64,000 bases of DNA from Myxococcales bacterium (GCA_016703425.1 JADJCA010000011.1:1-64000), one strand, 5' to 3'. Counted from the stretch's first letter, positions 1-9,368 are shown. Program-made: numbers and translations. Notes: generated from the sequence alone by a model not told the origin.

Positions 1-236
1 ACGTTCTTGTTGCCGAAGAGCATGAGCCCCGCCACGAGCTGGCAGCCTCCGCCGAAGAGCAAGCTGAAGACGGCCGCCGTCTTGAGCGCCGCCGTGAAGT
101 GTGCCGGCGCGACCCAACCAGCGAAGGCGATGGGCAGGAGCGCCTCCGCAAGCGATCGCGAGGCCGAGCAGACCGAGCGGAGTCGGGTTGCCAAAACGCC
201 TTGAGTGGGCGGAACGATGTCGATGCGCTGGACCAT
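1..236 (-). CDS. satP: Acetate/succinate transporter, SatP (GPR1/FUN34/YaaH) family, partial, frameshifted
   Basis: Only the N-terminal ~78 residues lie in the window; the gene runs off the left edge. The family is known for proton-coupled uptake of acetate and succinate across the inner membrane. The sequence shows the signature NPTPLGLLGL at the start of helix 1 and a second helix ending in FGGGCQLVAGLMLFGNKN, as in SatP/YaaH. The only sensible start is ATG at 236 (reads MVQRIDIVPPTQGVL), but it is one base out of frame with the NPTPLG segment. Adding one C at 191-192 on the + strand (a G on the coding strand) gives VLGNPTPLG without a break, so a homopolymer deletion is likely. Function beyond the family is inferred. 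Confidence 0.72.
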   Translation of the reverse strand, partial: MVQRIDIVPPTQGVLATRLRSVCSASRSLAEALLPIAFAGWVAPAHFTAALKTAAVFSLLFGGGCQLVAGLMLFGNKN

Positions 237-358
237 GGCAAAAGGGGAATCGGCGAGGGGCGCGGCGTCAAGGCTCTCATGTTGCAGCGCAACAACTACC
301 GCCCGTTTCGCGCCTTCCAGCTCGCGCAATCTCTGAGCGCCGCACTAAGGTGCGCGCC

Positions 359-2270
359 GTGCCGGTTCTTTCTGCCCGCGACGTCGAGAAGTTCTACGGC
401 GCGCGAACCGTCCTCAAGTCCGTGACGTTCACGCTTCGGAGCGGCGAGCGCGTTGGGCTCTATTGGCAGAAACGGCACCGGCAAGTCGACGCTCATCGCA
501 TCCTCGCGGGCCTCGAGCCGCCCGATCGTGGCGAAATCGCCGTGCGTCGTGGCGCCAGCGTCGGCCTCTTGGAGCAAGTGCCGGAGCTTACCGCCGGCGA
601 CGCCGCGCCGGATCGTCGCCGAAGGCCTCGCCGCCTGGGCGAAGGTCCGCGCCGCTTACCGAGGTCACGCGCCAAGCTCGAGGGCGCCACCGGCGATCAC
701 GACGCTCCTCGCCGAGCAAGCGAAGTGGGCCACGAGATCGAAGGCCTCGGCGGCTGGGAGCGCGAGCACGAGGTCGAGGCGGTCTTGGGCAACCTCGGCG
801 TCACCAAGACATCGACCGCGACATCGCGAGCATGAGCGGCGGTGAGCGGAGGCGCGTGGCCCTGGCGCGGCTCCTCGTGGCCTCACCGGATCTCGCCATC
901 CTCGACGAGCCGACCAACCACCTCGACGTCGAGACCATCGACTGGCTCGAGGAGCACCTCGAGAAGCGCACCGAGGCGCGGTCTTGCTCGTGACCCACGA
1001 TCGGTATCTCCTCGATCGCGTCTGCTCGCGAACGCTCGAAATCAACGACGGGACGGTCACCGCGTACGACGGCGGCTACGAGACCTTCCCACGCGAGGTG
1101 GTGAGCGCATGGCGCTCGAGGAGCGCACCGAGGCGAACCGGCAGAATTTCCTTCGTCGTGAGCTCGAGTGGCTCGCGCGGCAGCCCAAAGCGCGAACCAC
1201 GAAGCAGAAGGCGCGCATCGAGCGGGCCGAGACGGCGAAGGCCGCGGTACTCGCAAGAAGGACGGAGAGCGTTCAGCTCGCCATCGAAGAGGCCCGCAGC
1301 GGCAAGACGGTCCTCGAACTCCACGGCTTCGGCCTCGACATCGGCGGCCAACGCCTCATCGAGTCGCTGGACCTCTTCCTCACGGAAGGCGAGCGCGTCG
1401 CCATCGTCGGGCGCAACGGCACGGGAAAGACGAGCCTCCTCCGCGCCGTCGTCGGCGAGCTCGCCGCCACGCGCGGCCGGTTGGTGCAGGGCGCCAACAC
1501 CAAGGTCGCCTACTTCGACCAAGAGCGAACCGGCCTCGACCTCGACAAAACCGTCTTTGAAAACGTGAGCGAAGGCGGTGCCGTCGAGATCGGCGGCGTC
1601 AGGCTCGAGCCCCGCGCCTACCTCGAGCGTTTCCTCTTCGACGGCCACGCGCAGCGGCAAAAGGTCGCGTCGCTCTCCGGCGGCGAGCGCGCGAGCCGCT
1701 TTGGCGAAGACGCTGCAAGGCAAGACGAACCTGGTGCTCTTGGACGAGCCGACCAACGATCTCGACGTCGACACGCTGGCCGCGCTCGAGGAGATGCTCG
1801 TGAGCTTCGGCGGCTCGGCCATCGTCGTCACCCACGATCGCTTCTTCCTCGATCGCATCGCGACCTCGCTCCTCGTCTTCGAGGGCGATGGCAAGGTCAC
1901 GCGGTACCCGGGCAACTACGAGACGTACCGGCGCCTCAAGAAGGAGCAGGCGGCCGAGGGCGAACGCGACGCAAAGGCGGAAGCCAAGGCGAGCGTGGCG
2001 CCGAAGGCCTCGGCCAAGGCCGACGCCCCGGAGGCGAAGGCCGCGAAGAGCAAGCTCTCTTACAAGGAGCGAAGCGAGCTCGAAACCCTTCCGGCGCGCA
2101 TCGAGACCGAGGAGCGCGAGATGGGCGCTCTCGAAACGACGCTGTCCGATCCGAACCTCTACAAGGAAGGGCCCGAGCGCCTTCGCGAGCTCACGGCCTC
2201 GCTAGAGGCGAAGAAGAAGCTCGTGGCCGAGCTCTACGTGCGATGGGAAGCCCTCGAAGCGAAGGGCTGA
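359..2270 (+). pseudogene. uup: ABC-F ATPase, Uup type, broken by multiple frameshifts
   Basis: Twin-ATPase ABC-F protein of the Uup branch, cytosolic and without membrane domains; the family acts on ribosomes or DNA. Pieces in all three frames join in order: start GTG 359 (VPVLSARDVEKFYG), Walker A GRNGTGKST near 465, ABC signature MSGGERRRVALARLL near 833, Walker B LAILDEPTNHLD, THDRYLLDRV near 990, second Walker A GRNGTGKTSLL near 1410, second signature SLSGGERA near 1675, LLDEPTNDLD, THDRFFLDRI, then a linker rich in Lys, Ala and Glu and a coiled-coil Uup C-terminal domain (LSYKERSELE, ending WEALEAKG). At least six frame changes occur (about 460, 500, 605, 650, 815, 985, 1090, 1690). All catalytic motifs are intact in their frames, so I favour sequence error over decay. 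Confidence 0.85.
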
Positions 2271-2301
2271 GCAGGTTCCCCTCGAGGATCGGCCCCGTGC
2301 G

Positions 2302-3105
2302 TCAGGGCATCGCTGCAATGATGGGGCGCGCGTCGAGCTTCATCACGCCGTCTTCGCTAAACGATTGGTCGAGGGGAAAGACACTGCTCACGACTCCGCG
2401 CGAGTCCGACGGGTTGCTTTGATTCACAAAGACGTCGATGTAGTGCCACGTGTCGCCCATTCGTGTGAAGGCAACGGACACCGTTGCCGAGCCCGTCGGT
2501 TTCGTAAGGGACGAATCAACCGTCTGGTCCAGCTTCAGCGCAGAGATGAGCGCTGATGGGCGTGGGCCGAGGTCCTTCACCTGTTCACGCGACAGTTCGG
2601 TCAGCACGACGCCGCCGAAGGGCGCCACCACGTCACCCCAAGTACGGGGCTCCGCCGCAACACTCGCGACGACGGACTCGTCGACAGCGACGTCGACCTG
2701 ACCGATGACGTAACGAGCAACGGTCTTCCCCTGCGCGGTGCGCCGGGGCTGCCCAATAGACTTGAGCACACCTCTGCCGCATCGGAACGTGAGTTGGGCG
2801 ATGTGGCTTATGTCCGGACCGTCGAAGTTGATCGACTTGCTTTCGGCCGCGCAGGCGGGAGCCGGGCCGGTCGCGATTTGAATGGCGCCGAAGAGCTTCT
2901 TCAGCTTTCGGTCGAGTCCCACACCGACGGCATCGGAGCCGGGTGTCGATACGGTCGCCCCCGCAGCGGTGCCGAGCGCCTTCTGCAGTTCGGCGTTCGC
3001 CGCACTCACCTGCAGCTCGCCTTGATCGGTCTCCGAGGCATCCTCCGTCGGCCCTGAGGAACACGCCGCCAAGAGCCCGACACACACAACCATGAGCTTC
3101 TTCAT
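2302..3105 (-). CDS. Hypothetical lipoprotein
   Basis: A 267-residue protein of unknown function. ATG 3105 is preferred over the upstream in-frame ATG at 3192 because it opens directly on a lipoprotein signal: MKKLMVVC, a hydrophobic stretch and lipobox LLAAC, followed by the acidic linker SSGPTEDASETDQGE. The mature part has no motif I recognise; two Cys (APACAAE and FRCGRG) could form a disulfide, and the C-terminal half reads like a beta-rich domain (GSATVSVAFTRMGDTWHYIDVF). It ends 31 bases from the 3' end of uup, on the opposite strand. Location is inferred to be the periplasmic face of the envelope. Confidence 0.75.
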   Translation of the reverse strand: MKKLMVVCVGLLAACSSGPTEDASETDQGELQVSAANAELQKALGTAAGATVSTPGSDAVGVGLDRKLKKLFGAIQIATGPAPACAAESKSINFDGPDISHIAQLTFRCGRGVLKSIGQPRRTAQGKTVARYVIGQVDVAVDESVVASVAAEPRTWGDVVAPFGGVVLTELSREQVKDLGPRPSALISALKLDQTVDSSLTKPTGSATVSVAFTRMGDTWHYIDVFVNQSNPSDSRGVVSSVFPLDQSFSEDGVMKLDARPIIAAMP

Positions 3106-3384
3106 GACCGACGCGTTCAGCAAGCGCGGTGCCGCAGGCCCACGTGCCTCGTCTCGCGGAGTTGCCTTCCCGCCTCGCAGCGCGATGCACACTCCGCGAT
3201 CTCACGCTGAGGGTCGGCGCTCTATTCGCGCACCCTATCGTGCCGAATTCACGCAAGAAACTTCCCCTCTCGATGCAGCTGGTCGGCGGGCCGGGAACGA
3301 TTTCGGCGAGCCGTGGCGCGCCTCGGCGGCGCACGCTGCCACGATGCTTGACGAGCGTTCCCCGAGCCCGTGCCGCCAAAGGGC
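3106..3384. other. Non-coding stretch without recognised feature
   Basis: About 280 bases lie between the lipoprotein start and the mosaic segment. I see no conserved protein in any frame, no RNA gene and no strong hairpin. The right part has short open frames on both strands whose translations are Arg/Ala-rich composition artefacts. The lipoprotein promoter should be here, but no convincing -35/-10 pair is visible. Confidence 0.4.
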
Positions 3385-3679
3385 GCGTCAAGCCTCGTCG
3401 TAAAATGCGCGGATCTCGGCCTCGTACTTCTTGTAGATGACCTTGCGCTTGATCTTCATCGTCGGCGTGAAGCTCGCCCGTCTCGACGCTCAGCTCTGCG
3501 GGAGGATCTTGATCTTCTTGATGGCCTGCACGCGCGCGAGGTCGCGATTCACCGCGTTGATCTCGCCCTGTAGCCAGCGGTGGAGCTTCTCGCACTTCGC
3601 CGCTTCGGGGAGCGTCTTGGCGTCGGAGCCGGCCCGCGAGCGAGCCTTTTTGAGCTTCGTAAGATCGATGGTGAGGAGC
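3385..3679 (-). pseudogene. Truncated 3' copy of the acyl-CoA synthetase gene
   Basis: This stretch matches the last ~97 codons of the acyl-CoA synthetase at 6583-8355 (offset about 3195). It reads LLTIDLTKLKKARSRAGSD through ARVQAIKKIKIL, then two indels break the frame before the shared end. It differs from the intact gene by about 11 substitutions plus two indels, including Glu-Glu to Lys-Lys and Val-Asp to Ile-Asn changes. Similarity begins only a few bases outside the stop codon and ends at 3679, where it meets the uup copy with a two-base GC overlap. It lacks the adenylation motifs and cannot make an enzyme. Confidence 0.85.
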
Positions 3680-4058
3680 AAGGTCACGCGGTACCCGGGC
3701 AACTACGAGACGTACCGGCGCCTCAAGAAGGAGCAGGCGGCCGAGGGCGAACGCGACGCAAAGGCGGAAGCCAAGGCGAGCGTGGCGCCGAAGGCCTCGG
3801 CCAAGGCCGACGCCCCGGGAGGCGAAGGCCGCGAAGAGCAAGCTCTCTTACAAGGAGCGAAGCGAGCTCGAAACCGCTTCCGGCGCGCATCGAGACCGAG
3901 GAGCGCGAGATGGCGCTCTCGAAACGACGCTGTCCGATCCGAACCTCTACAAGGAAGGGCCCGAGCGCCTCCGCGAGCTCACGGCCTCGCTAGAGGCGAA
4001 GAAGAAGCTCGTGGCCGAACTCTACGTGCGCTGGGAAGCGCTCGAGGCGAAGGGCTGA
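3678..4058 (+). pseudogene. Truncated 3' copy of uup
   Basis: This stretch matches uup 1891-2270 (offset 1787-1788): the end of the second ATPase domain (KVTRYPGNYETYRRLKKEQ), the Lys/Ala linker and the coiled-coil tail. Relative to the first copy it has three one-base indels (extra G near 3817, extra G near 3876, missing G near 3911) and five substitutions, all in the last ~100 bases and all at third codon positions without changing the residue. Similarity stops exactly at the TGA. It abuts the reversed acyl-CoA synthetase fragment, so the two truncated 5' ends face each other. Confidence 0.85.
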
Positions 4059-4107
4059 CGTGCCGGGGTTGACGTGCCGGGGTTGACGCGCCGGGGCTGA
4101 CGCGACG
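4056..4107 (+). repeat. 14-bp tandem repeat, about 3.7 units
   Basis: Units TGACGTGCCGGGGT at 4056-4069 and 4070-4083 are identical; a third (4084-4097, TGACGCGCCGGGGC) differs at two positions and a partial fourth (TGACGCGACG) follows to 4107. The first unit starts on the stop codon of the uup 3' copy, and every unit repeats that TGA. The original uup locus has no such array after its stop. Confidence 0.85.
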
Positions 4108-4290
4108 ATGCAGAAGGACTTGGCCCGGGAATTCGCTGGCGCTGGCGACTTCGCAGGTGGTGGCGGTGGCTGTGGCCCGCTCGACGACTGTATGGTAGTC
4201 GGGTGCTGATGTGACGGAGCGGTACTTCGCCGGGCAAGTGGAGCGCCGGGTCGACCGGCCTGCCGCTACCAACCGCGGAGCTCTACCTCT

Positions 4291-5821
4291 GTGCCGGCGC
4301 CATCGACGACCTCGCTCCAGCCCGATGTACCGTTGCTGCAACGGCGCCTTCGGACCCTGTTCTGGACCTTCGCGACCTTCTCGTGGATTGCCGTCCTCGC
4401 GCACGCCGTTGTCGGCATGGCAGCGCCGGAGGTGGCCATTCCATTCGCGCGAATGTTCTTCCTGTCGAGCGTCTGCGTAAGTACCGGCGCCGCCGTGCTC
4501 CTACGCCGGCCACGCCCGTGACGACGGTCAACGCGCTCGACCTGGGAGTGACGCTGGTCGTCAGCGGCTGGGTGGCGGCGATGATGCTCTACCCGTTCGC
4601 GCGCAACGATGAGCTCTATCTGGCCTTGGCAGCCAACGGATTCTTCGCCATCGCGCGTTCGTTCTTCTTGCCCGCCTCTCCGCGGCGCACCGCCGCCCTG
4701 GCGACGCTCGGCGCCGTACCGCCGTTGGTGGCAACCCTGTACATCGCGGCCAACGACGCCGGGCGCTTGACGTTGCCGCGGGCGCCTTTCGTGGTGAACG
4801 TCGCGTTTGCGCTCCTCGTACCGGTCGTCCTCGCTTGGGTCGGCGCCACCGTCATCGCGGGGCTGTTCGCCGAGGTCCGCGCCGCGCGCCGCCTGGGGCA
4901 ATACACGCTCGATGGAGAAAAACAGGAGGGCGGCATGGGGGTCGTCCATCGGGCGCACCACGCGATGCGGCGGCCACGGCGGTCAAGTTGCTACCGGCGG
5001 AGAAGAGCAGCGAGGCCGCAGTGGCTGGCTTCGAGCGCGAAGTCCAGCTGACGGCGCAGCTGACGGGCCCTCACGTCGTCGCCATTTTCGACTACGGGCG
5101 CTCGGACGACGGCACGTTCTATTATGCGATGGAGTATCTCGATGGCCTCGACCTCGAGCGGCTGGTGGTCGGCTGGGGCCCGCAACCGCCGGCTCGCGTA
5201 GCTGGCATCTTGGCTCAAGTATGCGATGCCCTCGCGGAGGCGCACGCTCGCGGATTGGTCCATCGCGACATCAAGCCGGCGAACATCCTCTTGTGTGAGC
5301 GTGGAACGCGGTGCGATGTGGCGAAGGTTGTCGACTTCGGGCTCGTGCGGCACGTGGCCGCAGAGGATGGCGTCGTGGCCGGCACGCCGGGTTTTTTGGC
5401 GCCCGAGGCGCTTGCGGGGCCCAGCGAGCTCTCCGTCAGCGTCGATCTCTACGCCGTCGGCGCCGTGGCGTACTTTCTCCTCGCGGGGCGCTTGCCCTTC
5501 GAAGGCGACACAGCCGCCAAGCTCATCGAGGCTCAGCTACGCGAGCGTGCGCCGACGCTCTCGTCGCGTGGAATCTCCATCGATGCCGACCTCGAAGCGC
5601 TCGTGCTCCGATGCCTTGAGCGGGAGCCGGCGTTGCGCCCCGCGTCCGCGGCGGAGCTCGGAGCGCAGCTGTCCTCGCTGGTGGGCAAGCTCAGTCCGTG
5701 GGGGGAGCCGGATGCGCGCCAGTGGTGGAGCAGCTTCAGGCGCCAGCGCGCCGAGCGCCAAGAGTCCGACGTCGCCGACACGGCTCCCGTAGCCTCGACG
5801 CTGCTGATCGCACATCGATAG
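4291..5821 (+). CDS. Membrane-anchored Ser/Thr protein kinase (Hanks type), frameshifted
   Basis: The start is GTG 4291 (VPAPSTTSLQPDV). About 215 residues form some six membrane helices (for example LFWTFATFSWIAVLAHAVVG and WVAAMMLYPF), then comes a cytosolic kinase domain. Catalytic elements are present: TAVKLL lysine, HRDIKPANIL, VDFGLV, GTPGFLAPE and a final helix with CLEREPALRPAS. Frame changes are needed near 4505 and 4976. The glycine loop reads GEKQEGGMGVV, one residue short of the usual G-x-G-x-x-G form, which may be a third local error. The N-terminal membrane sensor followed by a C-terminal kinase is the reverse of the common bacterial PASTA-kinase order. Substrate is unknown. It has no operon partner; the Imm11-like gene converges on it. 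Confidence 0.82.
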
Positions 5822-5967
5822 CCACGGGCCGCGCACAAGGCGTCCTCGCTCCGGAACAGCTTCACAGTGTCGTCCCGTAGGCCGACGGTTATGCGGTTGT
5901 GCGGCACGCGCGCGGTGACCAACGCGGCGCGCTCCGTGTCTTCGGCGAATCGTGGGGGCGAGCCGCC

Positions 5968-6535
5968 TCAGCCGGACCATTCACCGGCGCCATAAAAGAC
6001 GAAGCCAGGGATGCCGCTCGCTTCTAGCGCATCCTTGACCTTCTCATGGACGACGATGGCGCTGGCGTTCTCCGCCAGACGAAACAGCAAGGCGCCGCCG
6101 GTCTTCGACTCGTCAATCACGAGCGATTCGAAGCCGAGATCGCCCGGTGACCCCGATCCGCCACCCAAGTACCGAGAGGCCACTAGGTCTGCGCAGGCCA
6201 CGAGCCCGACGATGTTGTAGGCCTTGTAGTCGCGGTATTCGGCGCCCGTGTCCGGGTTCTTGAGCACGGCGTCGAGGTATTGAATGTTGTCGACTCCGAC
6301 AACATTCCAGCGTTTTCGCCACATCGTCGCGCATCACCGGGATCGACTTCTCGTAGTACATGGGCTTGGGCTGGCCCTTGAACCGCGGGTTGAGCGTGTA
6401 GACGATGGGCGTTGGCACCGCCTCCGTGAGCGGGCGACCTTGGCGCCAGTTCCCCTCGATGCCGGGCCCGGTGGCGATCGGCATGATGGGGTGCCTGCCT
6501 TCGCCGACCATCACGTAATAGCTCACCGGGATCAC
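5968..6535 (-). CDS. Imm11 (DUF1629)-like immunity-type protein, frameshifted
   Basis: About 189 residues from ATG 6535 (MIPVSYYVMVGEGRHPI). The second half, VGVDNIQYLDAVLKNPDTG, then YKAYNIVGLVACADL, then SLVIDESKTGGALLFRLAE, then VVHEKVKDALEASGIPGF, matches what I know of the Imm11/DUF1629 family, common in myxobacteria and predicted to protect against polymorphic toxins. One frame change near 6310 joins the halves, around VAKTLE and GVDNIQ. No toxin gene is adjacent, so it may be an orphan immunity gene; the protective role is family-based inference. The neighbour on the left is a convergent kinase and on the right, 48 bases upstream and on the same strand, lies the acyl-CoA synthetase 3' end. 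Confidence 0.75.
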
Positions 6536-6582
6536 CCACCGCTCTCAGCGCTGCCCCTTGCCACGTCCACCAAGAGGCAGCG

Positions 6583-8355
6583 TCAAGCCTCGTCGTAAAA
6601 TGCGCGGATCTCGGCCTCGTACTTCTTGTAGATGACCTTGCGCTTGATCTTCATCGTCGGCGTGAGCTCACCCGTCTCGACGCTCAACTCGGCAGGAAGG
6701 ATCTTAATCTTCTTGATGGCCTGCACGCGCGCGAGGTCGCGATTCACCGCGTCGACCTCGCCCTGCAGCCAGCGGTGGAGCTTCTCGCACTTCGCCGCTT
6801 CGGGGAGCGTCTTGGCGTCGGAGCCGGCCCGCGAGCGAGCCTCCTCGAGCTTCGTAAGATCGATGGTGAGGAGCGCCGCGAGGTGCTTCTCGCGATCGCC
6901 GACGACGACGGCATGACCGACCACCGAGATGTCGCGGAGCTTTCCTTCGAGCACCTGCGGCGCGATGTTCTCGCCTCCGGCGGTGATGAGCAGATCCTTC
7001 TTTCGATCGGTGATCCGAAGGAAGCCCTCCTTGTCGAACTCCCCGATGTCGCCCGAATGAAGCCAGCCGTCGGCGTCGAGCGCCTCGGCGGTGGCCTCCG
7101 GGTTCTTGTAGTAGCCCTTGAAGACGTGGCGACCGCGCATGCAGATTTCGCCGTCTTCGGCGATCTTGGTCTCCGTGCCGGGAATGACCGTCCCCACGGA
7201 GCCGGTCTTGTAGCGATTGGGGAGCGACACCGTCGCGGGGCCCGTGCACTCGCTCATGCCGTAGACCTCCATGAGCGGAATGCCGAGGCTCAGGAAGAAC
7301 TCGAGGGTGCCCCGCGAGATGGGCGCCGCCGACGTGATGGCGAAGCGACACCGATCGAGGCCGAGCGCTACACGCACCTTCTTGAAGACGAGGGCGTTGG
7401 CCACCTCGTACAACATGGGGCGGGCCGTGCCGCCTTGATCGGCGTAACCGCCGGCCAAACCTTGCTTGCGCGCCCAGACCGCGATCTTCTTCTTGAGGCC
7501 CGTGTTCTTGGACCCCGCCTCGACCATCTTGGCCTGGATCTTCTCCCAGACGCGGGGCACGCCGAAGAAGATCGTGGGGTGCACCTCGCGGAGGTTTTCG
7601 CCGAGCTTTTCCATGCTCTCTGCGAAATACGTGCACCCTGCAGCCGCCATGGGCCCGTGGATGCTCACGACCTGCTCGGCGATGTGGCTGAGGGGCAAAT
7701 ACGAGAGGAACGTCTCCTCGGAGAAGTCGATGAGGGTCTTCACCGCCTCGGCCACGAAGGTGATGTTGTCGTGGCTGATCATCACCGCCTTCGGATCGCC
7801 CGTCGTGCCGGAGGTGTAGATGAGCGTGCAGACGTCATCGGGCTTTTGGCCGGCGATGCGCGCTTCGAGATCCGCTTCGGGTACGTCGCGGCCGAGCTCG
7901 AGCACCTGGTCGAAGGTGTAGACGCCCTCGCCTTCGACTTTGCCCTGCATGACGACGAACGCCTTGACCTTCGGCAGACGGTCTCTGACCGAGAGGAACT
8001 TGTTGAGCTGCGCCTGGTCCTCGACGACGACCACGGCCGAGTCGCTGTGGTCGGCGATGTATTGGCACTGATCGGGGGTGTTGGTCGTGTAGATGTTCGC
8101 CGGGAAGCCGCCGGCGTAGATCGCCGCCAGATCGGCCACGACCCACGCGACGCAGTTGAAACCGATGATAGAGACGCCCTGCTTCGGCTCGAGGCCGAGC
8201 TTCATGAAGCCGCGCGCGCAGAGCCGGACCTTGTCGCGGTAGTCCTTCCACGAGAGCGTTTGGTAGGTGCCGCCGACCTTGTGGCCGAGCGCTGGCCTCG
8301 AGGCGTGACGCGACGCCACAGACTCCATCACCTCCATCACCGTTCGCTTGTTCAC
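6583..8355 (-). CDS. Long-chain fatty acid--CoA ligase (AMP-binding)
   Basis: A complete ~590-residue ANL-superfamily enzyme that activates fatty acids to acyl-CoA through an acyl-adenylate. Motifs appear in order: phosphate loop YTSGTTGDPKAVMISHD near residue 180, VYGMSECTGPAT near 370, the hinge aspartate LHSGDIGEFDKEGFLRITDR near 435, and AGGENIAP with the C-terminal lysine-rich end MKIKRKVIYKKYEAEI. Overall form is closest to the FadD15/bubblegum-like branch. The GTG at 8355 is chosen because GGAGG lies five bases upstream; GTG 8367 is the alternative and adds four residues. A diverged copy of its 3' end lies at 3385-3679. Confidence 0.93.
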   Translation of the reverse strand: MNKRTVMEVMESVASRHASRPALGHKVGGTYQTLSWKDYRDKVRLCARGFMKLGLEPKQGVSIIGFNCVAWVVADLAAIYAGGFPANIYTTNTPDQCQYIADHSDSAVVVVEDQAQLNKFLSVRDRLPKVKAFVVMQGKVEGEGVYTFDQVLELGRDVPEADLEARIAGQKPDDVCTLIYTSGTTGDPKAVMISHDNITFVAEAVKTLIDFSEETFLSYLPLSHIAEQVVSIHGPMAAAGCTYFAESMEKLGENLREVHPTIFFGVPRVWEKIQAKMVEAGSKNTGLKKKIAVWARKQGLAGGYADQGGTARPMLYEVANALVFKKVRVALGLDRCRFAITSAAPISRGTLEFFLSLGIPLMEVYGMSECTGPATVSLPNRYKTGSVGTVIPGTETKIAEDGEICMRGRHVFKGYYKNPEATAEALDADGWLHSGDIGEFDKEGFLRITDRKKDLLITAGGENIAPQVLEGKLRDISVVGHAVVVGDREKHLAALLTIDLTKLEEARSRAGSDAKTLPEAAKCEKLHRWLQGEVDAVNRDLARVQAIKKIKILPAELSVETGELTPTMKIKRKVIYKKYEAEIRAFYDEA

Positions 8356-8456
8356 GTTCGCCTCCACTCCCGTTCCCGTTCGATCGCGCCGCGAAGGCGG
8401 CAGCGGATTGTCTCTATTGCTGGCGGGAGCGCAAGGGGCGCGCCGCCGAGCCTTCG

Positions 8457-9299
8457 TCAGCCGCGCCGCATCTTCGCGGCCATCTGCTCGCCCAGCTGAG
8501 CCGCGCGGAGGCTGGCCGTTTCAACGGCGTCGATGAGCGTCTTGCGTAGCGCTCCCGATTCGAGCGTGTGAAGGCCTGCGATGGCCGTCCCGCCGGGGCT
8601 CGTCACTTGGTCCTTCAGCCGCCCGGGATGTTCGCCGGTCTCGAGCAAGAGCTTGGCCGAGCCGTAGACGGTCTGCGCCGCGAGCATGAGCGACGTGTCG
8701 CGGTGAAGGCCCATCTTGACGCCGCCGTCGGCGAGCGCCTCGATGATGAGCATGACGTAGGCGGGGCCCGAGCCCGAGAGACCGGTGACGGCGTCGAGAA
8801 GCACCTCGTCCAGGATCGCTGTCTTTCCCACCGCGGCGAAGAGCTGACTGGCCGTGGTCATGTCGGAATCGGTGGCGTGCGTCCCTGCCGAGAGGGCCGT
8901 GGCCCCCGCGAGGACGATGGCCGGCGTGTTAGGCATGGCGCGCACGACATGCACGCCGTCGGCGAGCCGCGACTCGAGCGACTCAATGGGAACGCCCGCT
9001 GCGACGGACACCACGAGGGTCTTGGTGGAGACGTCTTTGCCAATGGCGAGGAGCGCCTTGTCGACGACCTGCGGTTTGACGGCGATCACGAGCACGTCGA
9101 CGGACTTCGCCAGCTCGTGGTTGTCGGTGGTGACGCCAACGCCGTGGGCGCTCGCGAGCGCATCGAGACGCTCGCGCTTCACGTCGCTGACGACGATGTG
9201 CTCAGGGCCGACGAGCTTCGATTGAAGGAGGCCCTTCACGAGCGCCGCGGCCATGTTGCCACCACCCAAAAACCCGATCGTCTTCGGCCAGCCCTGCAT
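8457..9299 (-). CDS. proC: Pyrroline-5-carboxylate reductase
   Basis: Cytosolic enzyme of the last step of proline synthesis, reducing 1-pyrroline-5-carboxylate with NAD(P)H. At 280 residues it has the usual length. The N-terminal Rossmann motif GFLGGGNMAAAL is at residues 9-20, VRAMPNTPA is the conserved central loop, and GSGPAYVMLIIEALADGGVKMGL with VTSPGGTAIAGL marks the dimerisation and active-site region. It is transcribed in the same direction as the acyl-CoA synthetase, 102 bases upstream of it, with no sign of tight coupling. Confidence 0.96.
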   Translation of the reverse strand: MQGWPKTIGFLGGGNMAAALVKGLLQSKLVGPEHIVVSDVKRERLDALASAHGVGVTTDNHELAKSVDVLVIAVKPQVVDKALLAIGKDVSTKTLVVSVAAGVPIESLESRLADGVHVVRAMPNTPAIVLAGATALSAGTHATDSDMTTASQLFAAVGKTAILDEVLLDAVTGLSGSGPAYVMLIIEALADGGVKMGLHRDTSLMLAAQTVYGSAKLLLETGEHPGRLKDQVTSPGGTAIAGLHTLESGALRKTLIDAVETASLRAAQLGEQMAAKMRRG

Positions 9300-9368
9300 A
9301 ACGCGCGAGTCTACTCCCCGGCGTGCCGAGAAGTTGGCCGAATCGGCCCGTTTTGCGAGGGGTAGAGG

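Noticed and set aside
4108..4290. Possible gene over short GC-rich repeats (GGTGGCGGTGG and CGCTGGCG)
   Set aside because: Open frames there are short, lack a start with a binding site, and code simple repeats.
6775..8499. A 574-codon + strand frame
   Set aside because: It is the shadow of the acyl-CoA synthetase; composition is Arg/Leu/Asp-rich without motifs.
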